This document shows positions 25,405 through 33,197 of a DNA stretch of 49,860 nucleotides, piece after piece; positions within the stretch are counted from its first letter, which is position 1; every line of letters starts with the position of its first letter. The notes below the pieces were generated by a model. That model worked only from the letters and a program-made list of their open reading frames with translations, ran no database searches and was not told where the DNA came from. Source of the stretch: Palsa-461 sp036844945. Its GTDB lineage: Bacteria > Actinomycetota > Acidimicrobiia > Acidimicrobiales > RAAP-2. Location: NCBI GenBank assembly GCA_036844945.1, contig DAIUEV010000020.1, forward strand, positions 1 to 49,860, written 5' to 3'. The position numbers were made by a program, and so were the translations under genes.

Positions 25405-25670
25405 CAGCGTCGCCGCACCCGGGACGCCATGCCCGAGACCCCCGAGAGGAGGCGGGCGAGCAGGTCCTCACCCGCCGCGATCTCTTCGGCGGTCAGATTC
25501 CCGGCCTCGCCCTCCCACGCCGCGACCCCGCGCAGCCCCTGGCGGACGCGCAGCTGTCGCTCCGCCGCACCGGAGAGCCAGGCGCTGAACGACACCCCGT
25601 CCTCCCGCGCGGCGATCTCGACCGCGGCGGCGACGTCGTCTCCGAGTGACACCGAGCGCTTCACGACCAT
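25404..25670 (-). CDS. Ribbon-helix-helix (VapB/CopG-like) antitoxin
   Basis: The 88-residue protein begins MVVKRSVSLGDDVAAAVEIAAREDGVSFSAWLSGAAERQL. This is a ribbon-helix-helix domain: DNA-contacting beta strand (VKRSVSL), then two helices with the conserved SFSAWL turn. The C-terminal 40 residues (GNLTAEEIAAGEDLLARLL) would wrap the toxin. It is placed before vapC with a 1-bp overlap. ATG 25670 has a leaderless-type -10 box overlapping a small inverted repeat that may be its own operator. Confidence 0.72.
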   Translation of the reverse strand: MVVKRSVSLGDDVAAAVEIAAREDGVSFSAWLSGAAERQLRVRQGLRGVAAWEGEAGNLTAEEIAAGEDLLARLLSGVSGMASRVRRR

Positions 25671-25676
25671 CCGGCG

Positions 25677-25698
25677 AAAGTAGCACCCTCAGTACTAC
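25677..25698 (-). promoter_or_regulatory. -10 box and candidate operator of the vapBC-like pair
   Basis: Minus-strand TACTTT (25677-25682) lies 6 nt before ATG 25670. It overlaps GTAG-N11-CTAC (25680-25698), a short inverted repeat where a ribbon-helix-helix dimer could bind to repress its own gene. Operator assignment is by position. Confidence 0.4.
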
Positions 25699-25707
25699 CC
25701 GTCGCGG

Positions 25708-26403
25708 TCAGGCCGTCGCCACCCGCCTCCGGGTCGGCTTCAGAAGGGTCGACGACGGACAGACGTCGCTCAGCACGCAGTCCTCGCAGCGCGGCTTTCG
25801 AGCCACACACACCGCCCGCCCATGGAGGATCAGTCGGAGGCTCAACGCGCCGAGCTCGTCGGGCGTCACCATCGGCGAGACCTCGGCCTCCACCTTCACG
25901 GGGTCGGTTGCGGTCGTGAGGCCCAAGCGGCGGGTCAGCCGGCCCACGTGGGTGTCGACCGGAAGGCCCGGGAGGCCGAAGGCGACGCTGCGCAGCACGT
26001 TGGCGGTCTTGCGGCCGACGCCCGGCAGGGTCACCAGGTCCTCCATCCCGGTCGGCACCTCGCCGCCGAATCGGTCACACACCGCTTGGGCCATGCCGAT
26101 CAAGCTCTTCGTCTTCGCCCGGAAGAACCCGGTGGAACGCACGATGTCCTCGACCGCCTCGGGATCTGCGCCGGCCAGGCTCGCCGCGTCCGGATAGGCG
26201 GCAAACAGGACCGGCGTGACCATGTTCACCCTGACGTCGGTGCTCTGGGCCGACAGGATCGTCGCCGCAAGGAGCTGGAAGGGGGTCTCGAACTCAAGCG
26301 CGCACAGCTCCTTGGCGCTGCCCGGATACTCGTCGGCGAGTCGGTCGGCGACGGTCCGCGCTCTCGCCTTGCGCGTGCGGGCGCTCGCTCGCGGCGGGTT
26401 CAT
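25708..26403 (-). CDS. nth: Endonuclease III (DNA glycosylase/AP lyase)
   Basis: The 231-residue protein has the Nth order: FQLLAATILSAQSTDVRVN, the helix-hairpin-helix LPGVGRKTANVL containing the catalytic Lys, the catalytic Asp in PVDTHVGRLTRRLGL, and the C-terminal [4Fe-4S] cluster C-X6-C-X2-C-X5-C in CVARKPRCEDCVLSDVC. It removes oxidised pyrimidines from DNA. ATG 26403 lies 7 nt after a TAGGGT -10 box. The head (MNPPRASARTRKARART) is basic, as in actinobacterial homologues. Confidence 0.96.
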   Translation of the reverse strand: MNPPRASARTRKARARTVADRLADEYPGSAKELCALEFETPFQLLAATILSAQSTDVRVNMVTPVLFAAYPDAASLAGADPEAVEDIVRSTGFFRAKTKSLIGMAQAVCDRFGGEVPTGMEDLVTLPGVGRKTANVLRSVAFGLPGLPVDTHVGRLTRRLGLTTATDPVKVEAEVSPMVTPDELGALSLRLILHGRAVCVARKPRCEDCVLSDVCPSSTLLKPTRRRVATA

Positions 26404-26408
26404 GCCGC

Positions 26409-26467
26409 GCACCCTATCGGCGCGGTGGGTCAGGCCATCGGGCGCACGGGTCGTCCCGATAGGGTGC
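26409..26467. promoter_or_regulatory. Mirrored leaderless promoters of nth and mshD
   Basis: GCACCCTATCGG (26409-26420) and CCGATAGGGTGC (26456-26467) are a perfect 12-bp inverted repeat, 35 nt apart. Each arm holds the -10 box TAGGGT of the gene beside it, exactly 7 nt from its ATG, and neither gene has an RBS. The repeat is therefore two identical promoters facing outward, possibly also a shared regulator site. Confidence 0.65.
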
Positions 26468-26472
26468 CTGCG

Positions 26473-27393
26473 ATGGCCAGAGGCCGAGGTGCCGCGCCGA
26501 TCCGGCGGGTCGAGCCGGGTGACGTGGCGACCCGGTCGGCGGTCGAACACCTGCTCGGGACGGCGGCCACCGCGACCGACCACCCGGCACTCGCGGAGGC
26601 GAGCCTGCTCACCTGGGCGGCGGACGAGGGGCACGTCGCCCTCGTCGCCGAGGACGCCGACGCGGTCATCGGCTATGCCCAGGTCGGGTGGCGCGACGCC
26701 TCGGCATCGGTCGAGATCGTCGTCGACCCGGAGCAACCCGACGCCGAAGCGGTGCGATCCGAGCTCCTCGATGCGGCGGTCGCTTCGGCTCGTGAAGGCG
26801 GCGCAGACGAACTGCGCTACTGGGTCACCCAGCACCACGACGACCTCGGCGGCGAGGCGACCGCCCTCGGGTTCGCGGCCGAACGCGACCTGCTGCAACT
26901 GCGGGTGGACCTTCCGGTCGGCGGGGAGCGACTCCCCTTCGAGCCGGGCTTCTCGCTTCGCACCTTCCGGCCCGGCCACGACGAGCAGGCCTGGCTCGAG
27001 GTCAACAACCGGGCGTTCGCCAGGCACCCCGAGCAGGGCCATTGGGAGCTCGACACGCTGCTCGCCCGGGAGGCGACCCCATGGTTCGACCCCGATGGGT
27101 TCTTCCTCTGCGAGGCCGAGGACGGCCGCTTGGCCGGGTCCAACTGGACCAAGGTCCACGCGGACCTCACGCCGACGGTCGGCGAGATCTACGTGATCTC
27201 GGTCGACCCGGACTTCCAGGGGCTCGGGCTCGGTCGGGCGCTCGCGCTGACCGGGCTCGACTGGCTGGCGGCGCGAGCGCCGACCGGGATGCTCTATGTC
27301 GACGCGTCGAACACCGGCGCGGTCGAGCTCTACCGCACCCTCGGGTTCCACGAGGACCACGTCGACCGCTGCTACCTGCTCCGGCTCGGCTGA
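26473..27393 (+). CDS. mshD: Mycothiol synthase (acetyltransferase)
   Basis: The 306-residue protein has two GNAT domains, as in MshD. The C-terminal half is diagnostic: VNNRAFARHPEQGHW, TPWFDPDGFFLCEAEDGRLAGSNWTKVH, the acetyl-CoA loop ISVDPDFQGLGLGRALALTGLDWL, and MLYVDASNTGAVELYRTLGF. MshD acetylates Cys-GlcN-Ins to finish mycothiol, the main low-molecular-weight thiol of Actinobacteria. ATG 26473 lies 7 nt after TAGGGT; GTG 26464 would overlap that box. It is divergent from nth. Confidence 0.93.
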   Translation: MARGRGAAPIRRVEPGDVATRSAVEHLLGTAATATDHPALAEASLLTWAADEGHVALVAEDADAVIGYAQVGWRDASASVEIVVDPEQPDAEAVRSELLDAAVASAREGGADELRYWVTQHHDDLGGEATALGFAAERDLLQLRVDLPVGGERLPFEPGFSLRTFRPGHDEQAWLEVNNRAFARHPEQGHWELDTLLAREATPWFDPDGFFLCEAEDGRLAGSNWTKVHADLTPTVGEIYVISVDPDFQGLGLGRALALTGLDWLAARAPTGMLYVDASNTGAVELYRTLGFHEDHVDRCYLLRLG

Positions 27394-27401
27394 GGGCTCC
27401 G

Positions 27402-28139
27402 CTACGTCCCGGTGCCGACGCCGACGCCCCTGCCGATGCCGTAGGTGATGCCGGCCGCCACCGCCGCCACGACGACCTGACGGGCCGCCGTGCGGACCCG
27501 GGATCGGCCCGTAAAGGCCCCGATCAGCCAGCCGACCACGAGCGCGGTGACCGCCCCGATGACGATCGAGCCGATCGTCGCCGCCGTGCCCGACCCGACC
27601 AACCACGGGATGAGCGGGAAGACCGCCCCGAGCGCAAACGAGAAGAAGGAGGAAACCGTCGCCTGGATCGGCGAGCCGATGGTCCGGGGGTCGAACCCCA
27701 ACTCCTCACGGGCGTGGGTCTCAAGCGCCAGCTCGGGGTCTGCCATCACCTCGTCGACGAGCTGCTCGGCGATCCTCCGGTGGATGCCGCGCCGCACGTA
27801 GATGGCCACGAGCTCGTCGCGCTCGTCGCGCGGCCAGCGCCGGAGCGCGTGCCGCTCCACCTCGAGCTCGCGCTGCATGAGCTCGGTCTGTGCCCGCATC
27901 GACACGAACTCGCCGGCCGCCATGGAGAAGGCCCCGGCCACCAGCCCCGCCACGCCGGCGAGCCGGACGAACGCCCCGCCCGGGTGGGCCCCCGCCACCC
28001 CGAGGATGAGCGACACGTTGGTGACCAGCCCGTCGCTGAGGCCGAAAACGGCCGCGCGGTACCCTCCGCCCGAGACATTCCGGTGATGGTGGCCGTCCGC
28101 GGCCTCGTCGGACGCGGCGGTTGGCTCCTGGTCGGACAT
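27402..28139 (-). CDS. VIT1/CCC1-family iron/manganese transporter
   Basis: The 245-residue membrane protein starts with a His-rich head (GHHHRN) and then YRAAVFGLSDGLVTNVSLILGVAGA, the signature first helix of the family. It continues with AGAFSMAAGEFVSMRAQTEL, a cytosolic helical section rich in Glu/Arg with metal-binding-type residues (ELEVERHAL...RDERDELVAIY), and three hydrophobic helices at the end. These proteins move Fe2+ or Mn2+ out of the cytosol. ATG 28139 has GGAGGGG upstream and TACAGT at about -35 nt, so it has an ordinary leader. It is convergent with mshD. Confidence 0.9.
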   Translation of the reverse strand: MSDQEPTAASDEAADGHHHRNVSGGGYRAAVFGLSDGLVTNVSLILGVAGAHPGGAFVRLAGVAGLVAGAFSMAAGEFVSMRAQTELMQRELEVERHALRRWPRDERDELVAIYVRRGIHRRIAEQLVDEVMADPELALETHAREELGFDPRTIGSPIQATVSSFFSFALGAVFPLIPWLVGSGTAATIGSIVIGAVTALVVGWLIGAFTGRSRVRTAARQVVVAAVAAGITYGIGRGVGVGTGT

Positions 28140-28213
28140 CGCCCCTCCGTCTCGGTCCCTGGGCACTGTACGTGACGGGCACCCGGGGCCCTGGCCCTGC
28201 CAGAATCGTCCCC

Positions 28214-28573
28214 GTGGCCCACGAACCCCGGAAATGGTTCGACCAGAGCCAGCCCCAGACGCTCCAGGCGGCCGTGCTGTTCTGCTACCTGAACGCGGTG
28301 TTGGCGATCATCTACGTCATCGCCTTCGGCGCGACCCTGCCCTTGATCCTGCTGGTGGCGGCGCTCGGTGCGAACGGGATCGCCAACGAGAAGCGATGGG
28401 GCTACTGGACCGCGGTGGTGGCCGGCTCGATTTACGTGGTCAGCCAGTTGATCCTTTTCGTCGCGATCTCCCAGAGCCTCGGCCAGATCCTCAACCTGGC
28501 CTTCGCGTTGTTGCTCGTCGTCCTGCTGCTCCATCCCGAGAGCCGGCACTACCGACGCATCTGGTTCAAGTAA
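28214..28573 (+). CDS. Small integral membrane protein of unknown function
   Basis: The 119-residue protein has a cytosolic start with KWFDQSQPQTLQAAVLFCYLNAVLAI, then about four hydrophobic segments (to near residue 105) and a basic tail HPESRHYRRIWFK. The WFDQSQPQTLQ head resembles short actinobacterial membrane proteins of unknown function that I know only in outline. GTG 28214 follows CAGAAT by 7 nt, perhaps a leaderless promoter one base off TANNNT. It is divergent from the VIT1/CCC1 gene and convergent with the P450 gene. Confidence 0.75.
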   Translation: MAHEPRKWFDQSQPQTLQAAVLFCYLNAVLAIIYVIAFGATLPLILLVAALGANGIANEKRWGYWTAVVAGSIYVVSQLILFVAISQSLGQILNLAFALLLVVLLLHPESRHYRRIWFK

Positions 28574-28583
28574 CCCGAGCAGG

Positions 28584-28613
28584 GCGGCGGGCGGCACAGC
28601 CAACCCCCGCCGC
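28584..28613. terminator. Hairpin between convergent membrane-protein and P450 genes
   Basis: GCGGCGGG (28584-28591) pairs with CCCGCCGC (28606-28613) over a 14-nt loop, 10 bp after one stop and 15 bp before the other. It probably ends transcription in both directions. There is no U-tract. Confidence 0.4.
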
Positions 28614-28628
28614 GTGCTCCCTCGGAGA

Positions 28629-29897
28629 TCAGCCCACCGGCGTGAACTCGATGTGGATGTCGCGCAGGCCCCGCAGGACCCAGGTGGGCTCGTAGCGGAA
28701 GTGACGGGCCCCGTCGGGCCCGTGGTGCTCGTCGGACAACCGGATGTCGTGCATACGGTCCAGCATCCGCTCGAAGGTGATCCGAGCTTCGACCCGCGCG
28801 AGCGGCCCACCGGGACACGAGTGGACACCTCGTCCGAATGCGATGTGCTCCCGCGCATTTGGCCGGTCGAGCCGGAAATCCTCGGGCGCCTCGAATCGGC
28901 GGGGGTCGCGGTTGGCGGCACCGTTCAGCAGCATGACCGGGGTACCGGGTGAGATGTCGACCCCGCCCACGGTGGTCGCGCGCTTGGCCAGGCGGAAGTC
29001 GGCCTTGACCGGGCTTTCGATCCGAAGCGACTCCTCGACGAAGTCGGGGATGCGCTCGCGGTGGGCTCGCAACTCGTCCTGGAGCTCGCGGTGTTCGGCC
29101 AGTACTCGGACCATGGTGGCGAGCAGGCGGGCGGTCGTCTCCTGGCCCGCCGCGAACAGGAAGGTGGCGCTGCGCACGACGGCGACGACCTCGGGGGTCG
29201 ACCCGTCGGGATACTTGGCGAGGGCCAGATCGGTGAGGACGTCCTCACGGGGCTCGCGGCGGCGGTCCTCGATGTAGGTGGTGAACCAGTCGTCGAGCCA
29301 GGTGAGCGTCGGGTTGAGCTCTTCACCCCGACCGAGCTCACCTGGGCCCCCGGCGAGACCGAAGCCCTGCCGGAAGCGTTGGTGGTCCTCTTCGGGCACC
29401 CCGAGGAGATCGGCCACGACCAGCATGGAAAAGGGCTGGGAGTAGGCACGGATGAACTCGCAGGAGCCGTCGGCGACGAACTCGTCGAGCTGTCGGTCCG
29501 CCAGCCGCCCGATGAACTCCTCGTTCTCCTTGAGCCGTTTCGGCGTGAGCAGTCGCATGAGGAGAGCCCGTTCCCGCGTGTGCGCCGGCGGGTCCATCGT
29601 GACCATGTGCTCGCTCATCGGGAGCTGGTGCCGGTGCCGTTCAATCAACTCGCTCAGGTCGTCGCCCTCGAGCGGGACCGGGAAGGTGGCGAACGGACCG
29701 ACGACCGAGTTGCACGACGAGAAGGTCTCGACCTCGCGGTAGACCTCGGCGGCCTCGTCGTATCCCGAAACCGCCACGACCCCGTGCACCGGCAGGGCGG
29801 TGACCGGGCACTTCGACCGCAGGTGGTCGAAGTAGGGGTAGGGGTCTTCGAGCAGCGACTCGTCGGAGAAGAAGTCGACCTGGTCGTACTCAGGCAT
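28629..29897 (-). CDS. Cytochrome P450
   Basis: The 422-residue soluble P450 shows the I-helix AAGQETT (249-255), K-helix EXXR (Glu289-Arg292), and the haem loop FGRGVHSCPGG with ligand Cys361. MDPPAHTRERALLMRLLTP and NRDPRRFEAPEDFRLDRPN are typical of bacterial class I enzymes that take electrons from a ferredoxin. No redox partner is adjacent. The substrate is unknown; a link to the MaoC hydratase past the TetR gene would fit lipid or terpenoid oxidation. ATG 29897 has GGAGGGGAAGGG upstream. The promoter shares a palindromic operator with the divergent TetR gene. Confidence 0.92.
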   Translation of the reverse strand: MPEYDQVDFFSDESLLEDPYPYFDHLRSKCPVTALPVHGVVAVSGYDEAAEVYREVETFSSCNSVVGPFATFPVPLEGDDLSELIERHRHQLPMSEHMVTMDPPAHTRERALLMRLLTPKRLKENEEFIGRLADRQLDEFVADGSCEFIRAYSQPFSMLVVADLLGVPEEDHQRFRQGFGLAGGPGELGRGEELNPTLTWLDDWFTTYIEDRRREPREDVLTDLALAKYPDGSTPEVVAVVRSATFLFAAGQETTARLLATMVRVLAEHRELQDELRAHRERIPDFVEESLRIESPVKADFRLAKRATTVGGVDISPGTPVMLLNGAANRDPRRFEAPEDFRLDRPNAREHIAFGRGVHSCPGGPLARVEARITFERMLDRMHDIRLSDEHHGPDGARHFRYEPTWVLRGLRDIHIEFTPVG

Positions 29898-29927
29898 CCC
29901 GCAGCCCTTCCCCTCCGCCCGTGTTTG

Positions 29928-29956
29928 GCAGTCGCACAGTATCTTTGTGCGACTGC
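29928..29956. promoter_or_regulatory. Palindromic operator with overlapping divergent -10 boxes (P450/TetR)
   Basis: GCAGTCGCACA (29928-29938) and TGTGCGACTGC (29946-29956) are a perfect 11-bp inverted repeat with a 7-nt spacer. The spacer contains TATCTT (29940-29945) reading toward tetR, and ACAGTA (29936-29941) is TACTGT reading toward the P450 gene. Both fit TANNNT, so a bound TetR dimer would block both promoters. Confidence 0.78.
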
Positions 29957-29994
29957 TTAGCATTGGCTCCTCGGAGGCGGCAAGGGGGACCTTG

Positions 29995-30600
29995 ATGGCG
30001 AAGCGATTGGGCGGCACCGGTTCCGGCACGAGGGCGCTCCTCCTCGATGCGGCCGAGCGGTTGTTGTTGTCGGAGGGTTACGCAGCAGTGACGTCGCGCC
30101 GGGTCGCCGCCGACGCTGGGGTGAAGCCCCAGCTCGTCCACTACTACTTCGCGTCCATGGATGACCTCTTCCTCGAGGTCTATCGGCGCCGGGCCGAGCA
30201 GGGGATCGAGGGGTTCGTCCGGGCCATGGAGGTGCAGCGGTCGTTGTGGACGGTGTGGCGCTTTGGCTCGGACCTCCGCGCCGGAGCCTTCAACATCGAG
30301 TTCGCCGCCCTGGCCAACCACCGCAAGACGATCCGTGACGAGATGGCCCGCTACGCCCGGCGGTTCCGCAAGCTCCAGCTCGATGCCATCGCCGGGATCC
30401 TCGCCGACTACGGGGTGTCGCGGGCCGTGTGCCCTCCGGTCGTGGCGCTCCTGGCCATGACCGGGATCACCCAGATCATGGCGATCGAGGAGGTCCTCGA
30501 CGTCGCCGACGGCCACGTCGAGACCGTGCGGTTCATCGAGGACCTGATCCGTACGGTCGAGCACGACCATGCGGTCACCGGCTCCCGGGGACCGGGGTAG
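29995..30600 (+). CDS. TetR-family transcriptional regulator
   Basis: The 201-residue protein has the TetR DNA-binding region near the start: TRALLLDAAERLLLSEGYAAVTSRRVAADAGVKPQLVHYYFASMDDLFLEV, with the helix-turn-helix at about 33-52. The ligand domain is all-helical and has no recognisable specificity. ATG 29995 is the start that best fits family length. It is divergent from the P450 gene across a perfect palindrome, so it likely represses itself and the P450 until a ligand, perhaps the P450 substrate, binds. Confidence 0.92.
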   Translation: MAKRLGGTGSGTRALLLDAAERLLLSEGYAAVTSRRVAADAGVKPQLVHYYFASMDDLFLEVYRRRAEQGIEGFVRAMEVQRSLWTVWRFGSDLRAGAFNIEFAALANHRKTIRDEMARYARRFRKLQLDAIAGILADYGVSRAVCPPVVALLAMTGITQIMAIEEVLDVADGHVETVRFIEDLIRTVEHDHAVTGSRGPG

Positions 30601-30682
30601 CAAAGGCACCGCACCACCGATGACCAGGGACTCCCCCATCGCCGGGGCTAGGGCCGTTTGGGGGTCGGACGGCGGGGTGATC

Positions 30683-30714
30683 TAACGTGCAAGTCGCGCC
30701 CGCACGTGCGGGCG
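30683..30714 (+). promoter_or_regulatory. Promoter and start-site palindrome of the MaoC gene
   Basis: TAACGT (30683-30688) is a TANNNT -10 box. Nine nt later CGCCCGCAC and GTGCGGGCG (30697-30714) form an uninterrupted 18-bp palindrome right where transcription should begin, followed by GGAG at 30721. A repressor site at +1 is the simplest reading; its sequence differs from the P450/TetR operator. Confidence 0.5.
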
Positions 30715-30732
30715 GCCATAGGAGCCCCGCGT

Positions 30733-31185
30733 ATGCCCACCGAGATCGACATCGCGGACCTTCCGACGAGGGTCGGCGAGCACCTCGGATACAGCGACTG
30801 GCAGACCGTCACCCAGGAGCAGGTCGACCGGTTCGCGGACGCCACCGGCGACTACCAATGGATCCACAACGACCCCGTCCGGGCGGCGAAGGGGCCGTTC
30901 GGGGGCCCGATCGCCGCCGGCTACCTGACCATGTCGCTCATCGAGGCGGTGCTCGGCAAGGTGCTCGTCGTGCACGGGATCTCGATGGCGCTGAACTACG
31001 GCGCCAACAGGATCCGGTTCCCGGCACCGGTCCCCGTGGGGGCCGAGGTGCGCATGGGCGCAACGCTCGCCGGCGCCGAGGAGACCGGCGGCGGCATCCA
31101 GGTGACGCTCGACACGGAGCTCGAGGTGCGTGACGCCGACAAGCCCTCGTGCGTGGCCCAGGTGGTCTACCGCTTCTACAAATAG
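30733..31185 (+). CDS. MaoC-family (R)-specific enoyl-CoA hydratase
   Basis: The 150-residue single hot-dog domain has the hydratase 2 motif FADATGDYQWIHNDP with catalytic Asp40 and His45, followed by AAKGPFGGPIAAGYLTMSLI, and RIRFPAPVPVGAEVRM. It hydrates trans-2-enoyl-CoA or a related thioester. The YSDWQTVTQEQVDRFADATGD form is common in actinobacterial NodN-like proteins. GGAG lies 8 nt before ATG 30733. It precedes menG by 15 bp and may share its transcript, though its role in menaquinone synthesis is not expected. Confidence 0.9.
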   Translation: MPTEIDIADLPTRVGEHLGYSDWQTVTQEQVDRFADATGDYQWIHNDPVRAAKGPFGGPIAAGYLTMSLIEAVLGKVLVVHGISMALNYGANRIRFPAPVPVGAEVRMGATLAGAEETGGGIQVTLDTELEVRDADKPSCVAQVVYRFYK

Positions 31186-31200
31186 GAACCAGATGCCCCA

Positions 31201-31938
31201 GTGATCCGAACCGTGGGGGGCACGACAGCTGCACCGGTCGACCTCCCGACCGGGAGCGAGAAGACCGAACGGGTTCGGGCGATGTTCGACGCCATCGCCC
31301 CCCGCTACGACCTCGTCAACCGGGTGATCACCTTCGGGCTCGACCGGCGCTGGCGGGCCCGCACCGTCGGCGCGCTGGGCCTCCCGGCCGGCTCGGTCGT
31401 CCTCGATCTCGCCTGCGGCACCGGTGACCTGGCCGCCCTGGTCGCCCGGGGGGGCTGCCGAGTGGTGGGATCGGACCTCTCGGGCGGCATGCTGTCCGCC
31501 CGTCACCACCCCTTCCCCGCGGTCCAGGCCGACGCGCTCGCGCTCCCGTTCGCGTCCGGTTCGGTGGACGGCATCGTCTGCGGGTACGCGCTGCGCAACT
31601 TCACCGATCTCGGCGCCTCTCTCGCCGAGGCCGCCCGGGTGCTCCGTGCCGGCGGACGTCTTTCCGTGCTCGAGGTGGCGACCCCCGAGCACCCACTCGT
31701 GCGACGCGGGTTCGAGATGTGGTTCGGCCGGTGCGTGCCCGCGATCGGCGGGCTGCTGAGCGACGCCGCCGCCTACCGCTATCTCCCCGCGTCGACCGCC
31801 TACCTCCCGGGGCCCGACGAGCTGCGCGACCTCCTGCACCGGGCCGGTTTCGCCACCGTCGGCCGCCAGCTCCTGCACGGGGGGCTGAGCCAGGTCGTGA
31901 CGGCGACCCGCTGCGGCATGCCCGGCGGCGCCGCGTGA
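31201..31938 (+). CDS. menG: Demethylmenaquinone methyltransferase (UbiE/MenG family)
   Basis: The 245-residue class I methyltransferase has the UbiE start RAMFDAIAPRYDLVNRVITFGLDRRWR, the SAM loop VVLDLACGTGDLAAL, acidic GSDLSGGML, and the UbiE-specific GYALRNFTDLGASLAEAARVLRAGGRLSVLEVATPE. It adds the last methyl group in menaquinone synthesis. GTG 31201 is the only start upstream of the conserved region without a stop between; AGGA lies about 13 nt before it. Its stop overlaps menF (GTGA). Confidence 0.93.
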   Translation: MIRTVGGTTAAPVDLPTGSEKTERVRAMFDAIAPRYDLVNRVITFGLDRRWRARTVGALGLPAGSVVLDLACGTGDLAALVARGGCRVVGSDLSGGMLSARHHPFPAVQADALALPFASGSVDGIVCGYALRNFTDLGASLAEAARVLRAGGRLSVLEVATPEHPLVRRGFEMWFGRCVPAIGGLLSDAAAYRYLPASTAYLPGPDELRDLLHRAGFATVGRQLLHGGLSQVVTATRCGMPGGAA

Positions 31939-33197
31939 GGGCCCGCACCCGGGCGCTCGGCCCCGGACCGGCGGTCGACCCGCTGCGGGTCGCCGGCGAC
32001 GGCGGGCTCTACTTCGCCAACGAAGCGGTGACGCTGGCCGGCACCGGCCGAGCCGCGGTCCTCCCCCTCCCCGCCGGTCTCTCGGACCCCGACGGGCGCC
32101 AGGCCATCGAGTCCTGGCTGGCCTCGGTGGCCCGGGACGACCCGGTCGGCCTCCCGGGAACCGGCGCCGTCGCCTTCGGCGCCCTCGCCTTCGAGCACGA
32201 CGCGCCGGGGGCCCTCGTCGTGCCCGCGGTCCTCTACGGCCGCGCCGCCGACGGGACCGAGTGGGCGACCGCCGTCGGCGAGGACCCGGTCCCCGAGCCG
32301 ACCCGCGAGTGGTTGCTCTCCGAGGTCGCCCGGCCGACCCGGCTGGAGCCGCGGGTGACGCCGGAGCTCATCGGCTGCCTGCCGGCCGACTACGCCGAGG
32401 CGGTGGCCGTCGCCACCCGGGCGATCGCGCGGGGCCAGATGCGCAAGGTGGTGCTGGCCCGTCGGCTCACTGTCGAGATCGGCCCGTCGGTTCCCGGGGC
32501 GGTGCTGGCCCGGCTCGCCGCCGCGGAGCCCTCCTCGACCGCGTTCTTGCTCGGACGACCCGACGGGGCTTTCGTCGGCGCCTCCCCCGAACTCCTCGTG
32601 TCCCGGCGCGGGCACACGGTGCTCTCCCACCCGCTCGCCGGCACCGCGGCCGGGGACGGCGACCGCCTGCTCGGGTCGGCCAAGGACCTCGAGGAGCACG
32701 AGTTGGTCGTGGCCGACATCGCCCGGGTGCTCGACCCGCTCTGCGGCGAGCTCGTCGTGCCGAGCGCGCCGTCGCTCGTCGCGCTCCACACCATGGCCCA
32801 CCTCGGGACGCGGATCGAGGGGCGGCTCCTCGGCGAGGACGGGCGGGTACCCACCGCGCTCGAGGTCGCCGGCCTGCTGCATCCGACCCCGGCGGTCGGG
32901 GGCGTCCCCCGTGCCGAGGCCCTGGCGCTGATTGCCGAGCTCGAGCCGGGCCCCCGGGGACCGTGGGCGGGGGCCGTCGGATGGGTCGACGCGGACGGTG
33001 ACGGGGACTTCGTGGTCGGGCTGCGCTCGGCGATCCTGTCCGGCACGCTCGCGACCGTCTGGGCCGGGGCCGGCATCGTGGCCGCCTCGGACCCCGATGC
33101 CGAGCTGGCCGAGACCGCGGTGAAGCTCGCTCCGGTGCTCGAAGGCCTGGTCCCGGGGGCCTCGGCCCTGCTCGACCGCTTCGCCCTCAGGTCCTGA
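31935..33197 (+). CDS. menF: Isochorismate synthase
   Basis: The 420-residue chorismate-utilising enzyme has RKVVLARRLTVEIG, LGRPDGAFVGASPELLVSR, SHPLAGTAAGDGDRLLGSAKDLEEHELVVADIARVL, LHPTPAVGGVPRAEAL and WAGAGIVAASDPDAELAET. LxHPTPAVGG and the SxKDxEEH motif separate it from TrpE/PabB. Adjacent menG supports menaquinone rather than siderophore or salicylate use. GTG 31935 overlaps the menG stop. Its last 11 bp overlap the end of the convergent histidine kinase gene. Confidence 0.92.
   Translation: MRARTRALGPGPAVDPLRVAGDGGLYFANEAVTLAGTGRAAVLPLPAGLSDPDGRQAIESWLASVARDDPVGLPGTGAVAFGALAFEHDAPGALVVPAVLYGRAADGTEWATAVGEDPVPEPTREWLLSEVARPTRLEPRVTPELIGCLPADYAEAVAVATRAIARGQMRKVVLARRLTVEIGPSVPGAVLARLAAAEPSSTAFLLGRPDGAFVGASPELLVSRRGHTVLSHPLAGTAAGDGDRLLGSAKDLEEHELVVADIARVLDPLCGELVVPSAPSLVALHTMAHLGTRIEGRLLGEDGRVPTALEVAGLLHPTPAVGGVPRAEALALIAELEPGPRGPWAGAVGWVDADGDGDFVVGLRSAILSGTLATVWAGAGIVAASDPDAELAETAVKLAPVLEGLVPGASALLDRFALRS

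Noticed and set aside
28629..31185. P450-TetR-MaoC as a secondary-metabolite cluster
   Set aside because: No core synthase, transporter or redox partner is nearby, and menaquinone and two-component genes follow directly.
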